Origin: Deinococcus multiflagellatus
GTDB lineage: Bacteria > Deinococcota > Deinococci > Deinococcales > Deinococcaceae
Assembly (NCBI RefSeq): GCF_020166415.1
Contig: NZ_JAIQXV010000001.1
Span: 372,001 to 436,000, forward strand
Reading direction: 5' to 3'
Length of the DNA: 64,000 bases
The notes below the pieces were generated by a model. It worked only from the letters and a program-made list of their open reading frames with translations, was not told the DNA's origin and ran no database searches. Positions 23,258 through 32,151 of this stretch are shown piece by piece. Position 1 is the stretch's first letter. Each line of letters starts with the position of its first letter. Both the position numbers and the translations under genes were made by a program.

Positions 23258-24280
23258 TTACGACGCCCTGGTGTTCAGGGGCGGCGTGCCCTGCGGCTCG
23301 GCCACCTCCGCCCAGTCCCAGAGGCCCGCGCGGCTCATGGCGTGCAGGCGGCGGCGCAGTTCGGCGTGCGCGTGCAGGCCTGCCTGAAGTTCGGCGTCGC
23401 TTTTCAGGGGCAGACCAGCGCGGCGCAGGGCGCCCAGATCTGGGAAGGGAGGTGGGGGCGGCAGGGGGCCGCCCTGGGTCTCCACGAAGGTGCGGCTCAG
23501 GCTGTCCACACTGGTCAGGGCCCGGCGCAGACCGCGCGGAGGCTCAGCGTCCAGCGCCGAGAACAGAATCAGCAGCGCTTCGCCCAGAGCCGGCAGGTGC
23601 AGGTCCAGGGCGTCCTGGGCATGGTGGTCGCGCAGGCGGTGCAGGTACGGCGTATTCATGTGGGCGGCGTCCACCCGGTTCAGCACGCTGTGCAGGTCCA
23701 CCGTCAGGCTGTGCAGGCCCCGGTCATGGTCGGTGTAGGCGTTCAGGATCAGGGCCTGGGCGCCCGGGCCGGCGCGGTGCAGGGCCAGCGCCAGTTCGCG
23801 CCGGTCGGCCCGAGCCTGCGCCACGGGCACGATAAAGGTGATGGCAAACGTCAGCAGAAAAAAGCCTGAAATGGCAGCCACGTCGGTCAGGATGCGCCAC
23901 ATGGGCTCGGGGGCGATGATCTCGCCCAGGCCCAGGGTGCTGAGGGTATAGCCCACGAAATAAAACGTGGCCAGGAAGGTGGCGGGCTGCCCACTGTCTG
24001 CGCCTATCAGCGCCCCCGGTTGGGACCAGAAAATCAGGGTCCAGCCCAGCCACGTCAGCATGGTCCACACCACCAGCGAGCCAGTGATGAGCACAGGCGT
24101 GCTCCAGTACAGCACCCCGCGGCGGCGCGTGCGCTGCGCGATCAGGTGCAGCCCCGCATACAGCAGGCGCTGCGCGGCGCGGTTCAGGCGGCCCTCCCCC
24201 GCCTGAATACAGGTGACCAGCAGATCCACGAGCACGCCGACCACCAGAACCAGCCCGGGAATCCACAGGAGTTGGCGCAT
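23258..24280 (-). CDS. Ion channel family protein (K+ channel-like pore)
   Basis: Membrane protein, 340 residues. Hydrophobic segments lie at about 4-25, 58-85 and 130-158, with a pore-like region between the last two: FYFVGYTLSTLGLGEIIAPE, in which STLGLGE stands where potassium channels have TVGYGD. The remaining about 180 residues are soluble and end with a Pro-rich stretch. It fits the bacterial two-helix ion-channel superfamily with an unusual filter; the ion is not certain. ATG 24280 has no Shine-Dalgarno and a weak GACAAT 7 nt upstream. Confidence 0.8.
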   Translation of the reverse strand: MRQLLWIPGLVLVVGVLVDLLVTCIQAGEGRLNRAAQRLLYAGLHLIAQRTRRRGVLYWSTPVLITGSLVVWTMLTWLGWTLIFWSQPGALIGADSGQPATFLATFYFVGYTLSTLGLGEIIAPEPMWRILTDVAAISGFFLLTFAITFIVPVAQARADRRELALALHRAGPGAQALILNAYTDHDRGLHSLTVDLHSVLNRVDAAHMNTPYLHRLRDHHAQDALDLHLPALGEALLILFSALDAEPPRGLRRALTSVDSLSRTFVETQGGPLPPPPPFPDLGALRRAGLPLKSDAELQAGLHAHAELRRRLHAMSRAGLWDWAEVAEPQGTPPLNTRAS

Positions 24281-24642
24281 GGCGGGTATTGTCGCGCTTG
24301 GTCAAACAGCCCCGCGAGGTGGGCTCTCTTCATGTTCGGCGCCTGGGCCCTGGGGGGAAGGGAGGCGCGGTCCGAGCACCTGCGACGGTCGGGGCCGTGG
24401 GTGCGGGCGCATCCAGAACCGCACGAAAGTTTCTTGGAGCCACCCGCAGCGGTGAGCTTGTGCCACGCATGGGCAGACCCGGCTCTCGCACGGTGGAGCA
24501 CAGCGGCCCCAACCGCCTTGCCGAACCCCCTATACCCGGGCGGTGGCCTCCACCAGCAGGCATCCGGGGACCCCGTCTTTGCGGCTCTCCCCTGCTGGCG
24601 CACCACCGGCGGTGCCGGCGCCCCGCACCGGCCCAGCGCCCG
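24281..24642. other. 362-bp intergenic region without a recognised feature
   Basis: It lies between the ion channel start and the acyl-CoA dehydrogenase stop. I see no gene, promoter or strong hairpin. GC-rich short palindromes near 24608-24640 could be the dehydrogenase terminator, but none is convincing. Confidence 0.5.
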
Positions 24643-25812
<1,170 letters not shown>

Positions 25813-25981
25813 GGGTGCAGGCTACCAAACGGGCGTTAGGGAGATTGGGGGAAACGAGGGAGGCGGGCCGCAGGGGGCGGTGCGCGGGAAGGGCCTGCGT
25901 CCTGTCAGATGGGGTTGCTGTGGTGCCTCGCTCTGGGGTTCACGTTCGTCAGGGCCAGAGACCCCATCAGGCCCGATTGTC

Positions 25982-26236
25982 CTACACGCTACGGCCCACA
26001 GCCTCCGCCAGCGCCTCTTCAATGCCCCGGCCGCGCCAGCCGGTTTCGACGGCAGCGGCCTCGCCGCCGTCCCAGCGCAGGTGGGCGCCAATGACGGTGC
26101 CGCCGGCAATCGCCAGGGCGGCGGCGGTCAGATGGGCGGCGGGGGCCTGGGGGCACAGGCGCGCGGCGGCGGCGCGCAGGGCGGGGGCCAGGGGCAGCGG
26201 GGGGCAGGTCACGCGAACGCGGGCGGGCAGGGTCAC
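25982..26236 (-). CDS. Small hypothetical protein (84 aa)
   Basis: Supported mainly by its start: the GTG at 26236 follows TAGACT by 7 nt, the same leaderless arrangement as confirmed genes here. The protein is Ala-rich, starting MTLPARVRVTCPPLPLAP, with AGGTVIGAHLRWDGGEAAAV as its most structured-looking part. No family recognised. No gene overlaps it. It is divergent from the membrane-protein gene at 26455 across a repeat-filled gap. Confidence 0.5.
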   Translation of the reverse strand: MTLPARVRVTCPPLPLAPALRAAAARLCPQAPAAHLTAAALAIAGGTVIGAHLRWDGGEAAAVETGWRGRGIEEALAEAVGRSV

Positions 26237-26265
26237 GCGGGGAAGTCTAGCGTTCCCCTCCTTTT

Positions 26266-26338
26266 AAGTGCCTCACCCCTCCCATTCCAACGTTTCAGAA
26301 CAGCGCAGAAACGTTTCCATTCTCGGGGTGAGGCACTT
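26266..26338. repeat. Inverted repeat with nested inner palindrome
   Basis: AAGTGCCTCACCCC (26266-26279) pairs perfectly with GGGGTGAGGCACTT (26325-26338), 14 bp. Inside, AACGTTTC (26289-26296) pairs with GAAACGTT (26308-26315). The whole could form a long hairpin in either strand. Confidence 0.7.
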
Positions 26339-26345
26339 TGTTCGC

Positions 26346-26378
26346 TTCTCGCTCCGCTCGGTTGATCTAAAGATCAAC
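26346..26378 (-). repeat. Hairpin element with GAGCGGAGCGAG motif, copy 3
   Basis: On the minus strand GTTGATCT-TT-AGATCAAC (26378-26361) is directly followed by CGAGCGGAGCGAG. The same order, variable hairpin then GARCGGAGCGAG, is seen at 22825 and 46475. Confidence 0.6.
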
Positions 26379-26454
26379 AGCGAGCTACTTGGAGGGCGCA
26401 CGTCCCGGCCCCTGGCCCTTTACAATGCCCCGCAATGATCGGGGGCGGCACGCA

Positions 26455-26739
26455 ATGGCACAGACGGACGTAAGAGGGCGCGCGGGGCGGGTGCTGGGCT
26501 GGGTGCTGTGCCTGCTGCTGTTTGCCCTGACCGGCGTGCTGGGGCTGCTGACCCTGGGGCTGCTGGGCTCGATTTCCGGGGGCGGGCCGCTGTGGCTGCG
26601 CTCGCTGGGGGCGTTGGTGCGGCCCCTGGCCGAGGCGCTGGGCGTGGCCCACTGGAGCGGCGTGGCCCAGGCCCTGAGCCTGATGGTGCTCACCAGCCTG
26701 GTGGCGGCGGCGGCGGCATATGTCAAGCCCCGGGGGTAA
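26455..26739 (+). CDS. Small membrane protein, hypothetical
   Basis: 94 residues with two hydrophobic segments (about 11-38 and 62-88) and no named family. ATG 26455 is chosen since GGGGGCGGC lies just upstream and the charged N-terminus MAQTDVRGRAGR precedes the first helix. In-frame ATGs upstream fall in or before the -10 box TACAAT (26421-26426). A 12-codon leaderless ORF starting at 26435 overlaps this start in another frame. It lies 90 nt before mreB on the same strand. Confidence 0.6.
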   Translation: MAQTDVRGRAGRVLGWVLCLLLFALTGVLGLLTLGLLGSISGGGPLWLRSLGALVRPLAEALGVAHWSGVAQALSLMVLTSLVAAAAAYVKPRG

Positions 26740-26799
26740 GCGCGGGGCGCGGGTTCGTGCGCTTCTCACGCCGCTTTAGGCGGCCCTCATGGTGCGTGG

Positions 26800-26829
26800 T
26801 ACGATTGTGGGGTTTGTACCGGAGGCAAA
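26800..26829 (+). promoter_or_regulatory. Likely mreB -10 box and ribosome binding site
   Basis: TACGAT (26800-26805) is a fair -10 box. GGAGG at 26821-26825, in CCGGAGGCAAA, is 4 nt from the GTG at 26830 and fixes that start. No clear -35 is seen. Confidence 0.5.
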
Positions 26830-27870
26830 GTGAGGCTGTCTGAAGACATCGGAATTGACCTGGGAACGGCCACGTTCCTGATTTACAGCAAGAGCCGGGG
26901 CCTGGTGCTCCAGGAACCCAGCGTGATTGCCATGGCCCGCGACAACAAGCAGGTCAAGGCCGTGGGGGAAGAGGCGTACCGCATGATCGGGCGCACCCCC
27001 GGCGGCATCGTGGCGGTGCGGCCCATCAAGGACGGCGTGATTGCCGACGAGGGCCTGACCGAGAAGATGATTTCCATGTTCCTTCAGAAGGTGCAGGGCA
27101 GCGCGGGCCGGCTGTTCGGTTTCAAGCCGCAGCTGATGCTGGGCGTGCCCAGCAACGTCAGCGACGTGGAAAAACGCGCCGTGCTGCGCGCCGCGCTGAA
27201 CTCCAATGCCAAGCGCGCCTTCCTGATCGAAGAACCCCTGGCCGCCGCCATTGGCGCGGGCCTGAAAATCGCCGAGCCGGTGGGCAGCATGGTCGTGGAC
27301 ATCGGCGGGGGCAGCACTGACGTGGCCGTGATCTCGCTGGGCGGCATCGTGGTCTCCGAGTCCATGCGCGTGGCAGGCAACGAGTTCGACGAAAGCATCA
27401 TCCGCTACGTGCGGCGCAAGCACAACGTCCTGATTGGTGAGCGCACTGCCGAGGAAATCAAGGTGAAGGTGGGCGCAGCGATGTTGCTCGATGACGCCGA
27501 GAACCTGACCGCCGAGGTGCGTGGCCGCGACCTGGTGAACGGTCTGCCCAAGACCATCAGCCTGGATTCCACCGATGTGGTCGAGGCCCTGTCGGAACCC
27601 GTCACCAAGATCGTGGAGGGCGTGAAGCGGGTGCTGGAAATCACCCCGCCCGAACTGGTCAGCGACATCATTGACCGTGGCATCGTGATGACCGGCGGCG
27701 GTTCGCTGCTGCGCAACTTCGACGAACTGCTGCGCCAGACCACCGGCATTCCGGTGGCGGTGGCCGAAAACGCCGTGGAGGCCGTGGCCGTGGGCACCGG
27801 CATGGCCCTGGAAATGATTCCGGTCCTGGGCGACAGCCTGGTCAGCAGCGACAACTACCTGCGGCGGTAA
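26830..27870 (+). CDS. mreB: Rod-shape-determining actin homologue MreB
   Basis: Cytoskeletal ATPase that directs lateral wall synthesis with MreC, MreD, RodA and PBP2. 346 residues, full length. Actin-fold nucleotide motifs: GIDLGTATFLIY (phosphate 1), VVDIGGGSTDVAVIS (phosphate 2) and MTGGGSLLRNFDELL (adenosine). The usual C-terminal VAVGTGMALE is present. mreC and mreD lie 15 kb away in the deoC-maf operon, so mreB is split from them here. A hairpin terminator follows. Confidence 0.96.
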   Translation: MRLSEDIGIDLGTATFLIYSKSRGLVLQEPSVIAMARDNKQVKAVGEEAYRMIGRTPGGIVAVRPIKDGVIADEGLTEKMISMFLQKVQGSAGRLFGFKPQLMLGVPSNVSDVEKRAVLRAALNSNAKRAFLIEEPLAAAIGAGLKIAEPVGSMVVDIGGGSTDVAVISLGGIVVSESMRVAGNEFDESIIRYVRRKHNVLIGERTAEEIKVKVGAAMLLDDAENLTAEVRGRDLVNGLPKTISLDSTDVVEALSEPVTKIVEGVKRVLEITPPELVSDIIDRGIVMTGGGSLLRNFDELLRQTTGIPVAVAENAVEAVAVGTGMALEMIPVLGDSLVSSDNYLRR

Positions 27871-27890
27871 AAAGACAGCCGTGGGCCAGA

Positions 27891-27969
27891 GGCTCTGGGC
27901 CATGAGGTGGGAGAGGGTCGCCCCGGCGCGCTCTCCCCTGTTTTTGCCCATGGCTCATGGCCCAGAGCC
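27891..27969 (+). repeat. Long inverted repeat between mreB and fabZ
   Basis: GGCTCTGGGCCATGAG (27891-27906) pairs perfectly with CTCATGGCCCAGAGCC (27954-27969). The inner hairpin is annotated as the mreB terminator. Confidence 0.8.
27909..27945 (+). terminator. Intrinsic terminator of mreB
   Basis: GGGAGAG (27909-27915) pairs with CTCTCCC (27931-27937), followed by CTGTTTTT. It is nested within the longer inverted repeat. Confidence 0.65.
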
Positions 27970-27990
27970 CAGAGCTCAAAAGGAGGCTTC

Positions 27991-28419
27991 ATGTCCCCCA
28001 TCCTGATTCAAGAGGTCCTGCAGACCCTGCCCCACCGCTTTCCCTTTGTGCTGGTGGACCGGGTGCTTTCGGCCGAGGGCGGTACCGTGCATGCGCTGAA
28101 AAATGTCAGCGTGAACGAGCCCTACTTTCCGGGGCACTTTCCCCAGGAACCCGTGATGCCCGGCGTGCTGATCGTGGAAGCCCTGGCGCAGGCCAGCATG
28201 TTCTGCCTGCACGGGCAACTGGAACCCGGCACCGTGGGCTATCTGGCCGGCGTGGAAGGCGCCCGCTTCAAACGCAAGGTGATTCCCGGCGATCAGCTGC
28301 ACCTGCACGTCAAGCTGGAATTCCTGCGCCGGGGCCTGGGCAAAACCACCTGCCGCGCCGAGGTGGACGGGGAACTGGCGGCGGAGGCGACGATTCTGTT
28401 TGCCGTTGCCAAAGGGTAA
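27991..28419 (+). CDS. fabZ: 3-hydroxyacyl-ACP dehydratase FabZ
   Basis: Dehydrates 3-hydroxyacyl-ACP in fatty-acid elongation. 142 residues, hot-dog fold. The catalytic His is in LPHRFPFVLVDRV and the catalytic Glu in PVMPGVLIVEALAQ, with PYFPGHFPQEP between. AGGAGG lies 6 nt before ATG 27991; the frame extends upstream into the inverted repeat without a site. In proteobacteria fabZ sits with lpx genes; here its neighbours are mreB and an LptF/G-type permease. Confidence 0.96.
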   Translation: MSPILIQEVLQTLPHRFPFVLVDRVLSAEGGTVHALKNVSVNEPYFPGHFPQEPVMPGVLIVEALAQASMFCLHGQLEPGTVGYLAGVEGARFKRKVIPGDQLHLHVKLEFLRRGLGKTTCRAEVDGELAAEATILFAVAKG

Positions 28420-28540
28420 GTGGTCAGTGGTGAGTGGGGAGTGGAAACAACGCAGCCCTAGGCCCTTTTTCCAGGCAAAGCGGACCAGGGGAGCTGGTTT
28501 TCTGCCTTTCCCCACTTCCCACAACCCACGCCCCACTTCC
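28418..28540 (+). repeat. AGTGG-rich imperfect inverted repeat at the fabZ stop
   Basis: The left arm (28418-28444) is built of AGTGG-type units and starts within the fabZ stop codon. The right arm (28510-28540) is rich in CCCACTT. It resembles the element at 55326-55416 in composition, position at a stop codon and the GTGGAAA that follows the left arm. Confidence 0.6.
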
Positions 28541-28557
28541 GGGGCCGAAGGCCCCTC

Positions 28558-29703
28558 ATGACCCGACTCACCCGCCTTGTCACCGCCGAGCTGTGGCCGC
28601 CGCTGCTGGCCGGGACGGCGCTGTTCACGGCCATTCTGTGCTTCGGGTACTTTTTCGTGTCCAGCCAGTGGTTGCAGGGCGTGCCGCTGGGGCTGGTGGG
28701 GCAATGGATCGCGTATCAGGTGCCCGACACGCTGGTGAAGGTGCTCCCCATGGCGGTGGTGCTGATGACCGTGGTGGCTTTTGGCCGCATGAACACCGAG
28801 CGCGAACTGGTGGCGGTGCAGTCGGGGGGGATCAGCCTGGGGCAGGTGGCACGGCCAGCGGCGGTGACTGCCCTGCTGGTCACAGCGCTGAGCGTGTGGC
28901 TGAGCCTGTGGGTGGCGCCACGCGCCAATGTAGAGACGCGCGGCCTGTACTGGGACACGCTGACCGGCGCCGGGCTGGGGCAGCTGGCAGGCAAAACGGT
29001 GGACCTGGGAGGTGGCCTGACCCTGTACCTGCGCGGCTATGACGCCGCAACGCGCGAGTTGCAGGGCGTGCGGGTGGAGAAGTGGCAGGCGGACAACCAC
29101 CAGCGCGGCACCCTCATCCTGGCCGAGCGGGGGACCTACGAAGGGCAGCGGCTGACCCTGCGGGACTACGCCACCTTTGCCGTGGATTTCGCAGCGGCCC
29201 GGCAACTTACCCGGCTGCCCGAGGGCGACCCGGCGGCCTTTCGCGCGGCGGTGCAGGCGGTGTTTCCCAGCGTGATCGTGCCGGAAAAGACCAGTGATCC
29301 CCTCACCGTGGACACGGGCCTGAGCCGCAAGGAGACGCTGGCGAAATACGCCGACGCCATCGGGGCCGATGCCCAGGGATGGCGCGAGCTGACCGCCATC
29401 CTGCGCGACCCGGCGGCCAAGCCCGAGGACCGGCAGCAGGCCCGCCTCAGCCTGAACCGCAAGCTGGCGCTGCCCTTTGCCAACCTCGTGCTGGCGCTGG
29501 CGGCGCTGCCGTTCGCCCTGCGCTTTGGCCGCACGCTGGGGGTCAGCCTGGGGGTGGCGCTGGCGCTGGCCGTGGCGTATTACCTGCTGTTTCTGGTGGG
29601 GCTCACGGTGGCGGGGGCTTCTCCCGCCTTCCCTGAACTGGGTGTGTGGCTGGCGAATATCGCGTTTCTGGCCCTGGGGCTGACCCTGCTGAGGCGCGCG
29701 TGA
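28558..29703 (+). CDS. LptF/LptG (YjgP/YjgQ) family permease
   Basis: Inner-membrane protein, 381 residues. Two hydrophobic blocks near the N-terminus (about 15-40 and 50-75) and one at about 100-125, then a periplasmic beta-jellyroll-like domain (about 130-290), then three helices at the end: the LptF/G layout. Conserved stretches are VLPMAVVLMTVVAFGRMNTERELVA and LNRKLALPFANLVLALAALPF. In diderms with LPS the pair LptF-LptG carries LPS; Deinococcus lacks LPS, so the cargo is probably another lipid. The next gene overlaps it by 4 nt (GTGA). Confidence 0.85.
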   Translation: MTRLTRLVTAELWPPLLAGTALFTAILCFGYFFVSSQWLQGVPLGLVGQWIAYQVPDTLVKVLPMAVVLMTVVAFGRMNTERELVAVQSGGISLGQVARPAAVTALLVTALSVWLSLWVAPRANVETRGLYWDTLTGAGLGQLAGKTVDLGGGLTLYLRGYDAATRELQGVRVEKWQADNHQRGTLILAERGTYEGQRLTLRDYATFAVDFAAARQLTRLPEGDPAAFRAAVQAVFPSVIVPEKTSDPLTVDTGLSRKETLAKYADAIGADAQGWRELTAILRDPAAKPEDRQQARLSLNRKLALPFANLVLALAALPFALRFGRTLGVSLGVALALAVAYYLLFLVGLTVAGASPAFPELGVWLANIAFLALGLTLLRRA

Positions 29704-30818
29704 CCGCCGGGGACCCGCTGCGCGCGCTGATCGTGTCGGCGTCGTTCGGTAGTGGGCACCACCAGGCGAACGGGGCGCTGGACGCCGCCCTGCGGGCCCG
29801 GGGCGTACCGCTGCAGGTGCGCCACGCCGACCTGCTGAAATACATGAGCCCGGTGGAACGCACGGTCACGGCGGGCACCTATGACCTGTGGGTGCGGCAC
29901 ATGCCGGCGGTGTACCGCGCCTTCTACCAGTGGACCGACCGCGAGCAGGCGCCCACCGCGCAGGTGTTCGGCTGGCTGGGCTACCGCGCCATGCGCCGCG
30001 ACGTGCACGAGGTGCGCCCGGAAGCGGTGGTGAGTTCGTACCCCACGCCCGTGGCCCTGGCCGACAACGTGCGCCGCCGCACCGGGGCCGAATTCCTGAA
30101 CGCGCTGGTGGTCACCGATTACCGGGTGCACCAGCACTGGGCCCGCGCTGAAGCCGACCTGCTGATGGTGCCCAGCGAGGAGGCGCGCGAGCAGATGCTG
30201 GGCTGCCGCATTCCGCCGGAGCGCGTGGCGGTCACGGGCATTCCCATTGCCGGCATCTACCGCGAACTGATAGGCGCGGACAAGGCGGCGCTGCGGGCCA
30301 AACACGGCCTGGACCCAGAGTTGCCGCTGATTCTGCTCTCGGCAGGCGGCACCGGCAGCTACCGCGCGCAGGGCCGGGTGCTGACCGAACTGGCAAACCT
30401 GGGGGTGCGCGTGCAGGTGCTGGTGCTGGCCGGCGCCGACGGGCACGGAGTGGCGGAGCTGGGCGGGGCCACGCTGCACCGCCTGGGCTTTACCACCTCG
30501 TTTCCCGAACTGCTGGCCGCCGCCGATCTGGTGGTGGGCAAGGCGGGTGGGCTGACCGTGGCCGAGGCCACCACCCTGGGCGTGCCGATGGTGATTCACG
30601 CGCCCATCCCCGGCCAGGAGGAATACAACGCCCTGTACCTCGAACGCCGAGGCGCGGCCATCTGGGCCCGCACGCTGGCCGAATTGCGCCCGGCCGTGCG
30701 GCGCGCCCTGGACAGGGACGAGCACGCCCGCATGTCCCGCGCTGCCCGCGCCGCCAGCCAGCCCGACGCCGCCGACCGCGTGGCCGCCGAACTGCTGCGC
30801 CGCCTGGGGCGGGCATGA
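29700..30818 (+). CDS. MGDG synthase-like glycosyltransferase (GT28)
   Basis: Probably transfers a sugar from a nucleotide sugar to diacylglycerol or another lipid on the cytoplasmic membrane face. 372 residues. The N-terminal MGDG-synthase domain shows SASFGSGHHQANGALDAAL, and the C-terminal GT28 domain shows LILLSAGGTGSYRAQG, VVGKAGGLTVAEA and PIPGQEEYNA. The GTG at 29700 overlaps the permease stop and its own stop overlaps the next ATG, so the three genes are translationally coupled. Family members make mono- or digalactosyl/glucosyl-diacylglycerol; which one is inference. Confidence 0.85.
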   Translation: MTAGDPLRALIVSASFGSGHHQANGALDAALRARGVPLQVRHADLLKYMSPVERTVTAGTYDLWVRHMPAVYRAFYQWTDREQAPTAQVFGWLGYRAMRRDVHEVRPEAVVSSYPTPVALADNVRRRTGAEFLNALVVTDYRVHQHWARAEADLLMVPSEEAREQMLGCRIPPERVAVTGIPIAGIYRELIGADKAALRAKHGLDPELPLILLSAGGTGSYRAQGRVLTELANLGVRVQVLVLAGADGHGVAELGGATLHRLGFTTSFPELLAAADLVVGKAGGLTVAEATTLGVPMVIHAPIPGQEEYNALYLERRGAAIWARTLAELRPAVRRALDRDEHARMSRAARAASQPDAADRVAAELLRRLGRA

Positions 30819-31504
30819 GGCGCACCCTGGCCTGGGGGGGCGCCCTGCTGCTGGGGTACATCGGCCTGCCGTACCTGCTGGTGCAGCGGCTGAATCTGGG
30901 GGTGCTGCGCGAGGGGCCGCCGCGCCCCGGGCAGCTGGCCCTTACCTTTGACGACGGCCCAGACCCCCAGACCACGCCCGCTGTGCTGGACGCCCTGAAG
31001 GCGGCGGGGATGCACGCCACCTTCTTCGTGCTGGCCCCCCACGCCGAGGCGCACCCGGCCCTGGTGCGGCGCCTGCTGGCCGAGGGCCACGAGGTGCAGG
31101 CCCACGCCGCGCGGCACCTCCATGCCTGGGTGCGGTCGCCGTGGTCGGCGTTTCTGGACCCTGGTGAGGCGGCGCGGCGCATTGCGGCCGTGACGGGGCA
31201 GCCGGTCACCCTGCACCGCCCGCCCCACGGGGCCTACACCCTGGCGACCATTCTGGGCCAGCGGACGGCAGGGCTGCGCGGCGCCCACTGGAGCGTGGAG
31301 GGCGGCGACTGGCAGAAGGGGGCAACGCCGCAGGGCACGGTGCAGGCCCTTCTTCCCCGCCTGCGCCCTGGCGCGGTGGTCGTCTTGCACGACGCGGGAC
31401 CCGGCGCGCGGGTCACGGTGCCCATGCTGCCGGACCTGCTGCGGGCCATGCAACAGCGGGGATTGAGGTCAGTGACGCTGAAGGAGTTGGCAACTCACCC
31501 ATAA
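30815..31504 (+). CDS. Polysaccharide deacetylase (NodB family)
   Basis: Metal-dependent deacetylase of N-acetylated glycans, 229 residues. An N-terminal hydrophobic segment (about 5-25) anchors or exports it. NodB motifs are complete: D46-D47 in LTFDDGPDPQ, H97-x3-H101 in QAHAARHLHAW, RPPHGAY and VVVLHDAGPG. It is the last gene of the LptF/G-glycosyltransferase operon (ATGA overlap), so its substrate may be a glycan on the same lipid, or peptidoglycan. Confidence 0.9.
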   Translation: MRRTLAWGGALLLGYIGLPYLLVQRLNLGVLREGPPRPGQLALTFDDGPDPQTTPAVLDALKAAGMHATFFVLAPHAEAHPALVRRLLAEGHEVQAHAARHLHAWVRSPWSAFLDPGEAARRIAAVTGQPVTLHRPPHGAYTLATILGQRTAGLRGAHWSVEGGDWQKGATPQGTVQALLPRLRPGAVVVLHDAGPGARVTVPMLPDLLRAMQQRGLRSVTLKELATHP

Positions 31505-31555
31505 GGCTGCCCAGCCCTGCCGTTTCCAGCGACGCCCGCGCCCTACACTGCCCCC

Positions 31556-32086
31556 ATGACCCTTGGGCTGAAACGGGGCACGGTCGAACTGCGGCCCTGG
31601 TCGCCGGCCTACCCGGCGCTGTTTGAACAGGAACGCGCCCGCGTGGCCGGGGTGCTGGGGCCTCTTGCCAGCGGTATCCAGCACATCGGCAGCACCAGCA
31701 TTCCGGGGCTGGTGGCCAAACCGGTGCTGGACCTCGCGGTGGCCGTGCCGGACCAGCAGGCGATAGTCGCCTGTGCGCAACCCCTCGCCACCCTGGGGTA
31801 CGTCTTCATGGGGGACCCGGTGGGCAAGGGGGAGGCCTTTTTTGCCCGGGGCAGCGACGAGGCCCGCACCCATTACCTGCATGTGCTGAGCGCCGATCAC
31901 CCGCACTGGCACGCCTACCTGACTTTCCGGGACGCATTGCGCCAGAGTGCGGACCTGCGCGACGACTACGCCCGCCTCAAGCAAACATTGGCCCAGGCCC
32001 ACCCAGAGCAGCGCCGGGTTTATACCGCTCTCAAAGGCGAATTTATTGAGCAGGTGCTGAAAGGCCGGGTGGCCTCCCCCAGCTGA
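31556..32086 (+). CDS. GrpB family protein (UPF0157)
   Basis: Cytoplasmic protein of the nucleotidyltransferase fold, 176 residues. The signature GIQHIGSTSIPGLVAKPVLDL is complete, and HYLHVLSADHPHWHAYLTF follows. Function in bacteria is poorly defined; some members are domains of dephospho-CoA kinase. The ATG follows TACACT by 6 nt (leaderless). Confidence 0.88.
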   Translation: MTLGLKRGTVELRPWSPAYPALFEQERARVAGVLGPLASGIQHIGSTSIPGLVAKPVLDLAVAVPDQQAIVACAQPLATLGYVFMGDPVGKGEAFFARGSDEARTHYLHVLSADHPHWHAYLTFRDALRQSADLRDDYARLKQTLAQAHPEQRRVYTALKGEFIEQVLKGRVASPS

Positions 32087-32102
32087 TCACTTCAGAAAAG
32101 CG

Positions 32103-32132
32103 GTGGAGCGCGGCCCTTGGACCACGCTCCAC
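32103..32132. terminator. Hairpin between GrpB gene and argS
   Basis: GTGGAGCG (32103-32110) pairs with CGCTCCAC (32125-32132) between convergent stops at 32086 and 32152. No strong T run. Confidence 0.5.
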
Positions 32133-32151
32133 ACGCCACGCTTCCCGCTCC

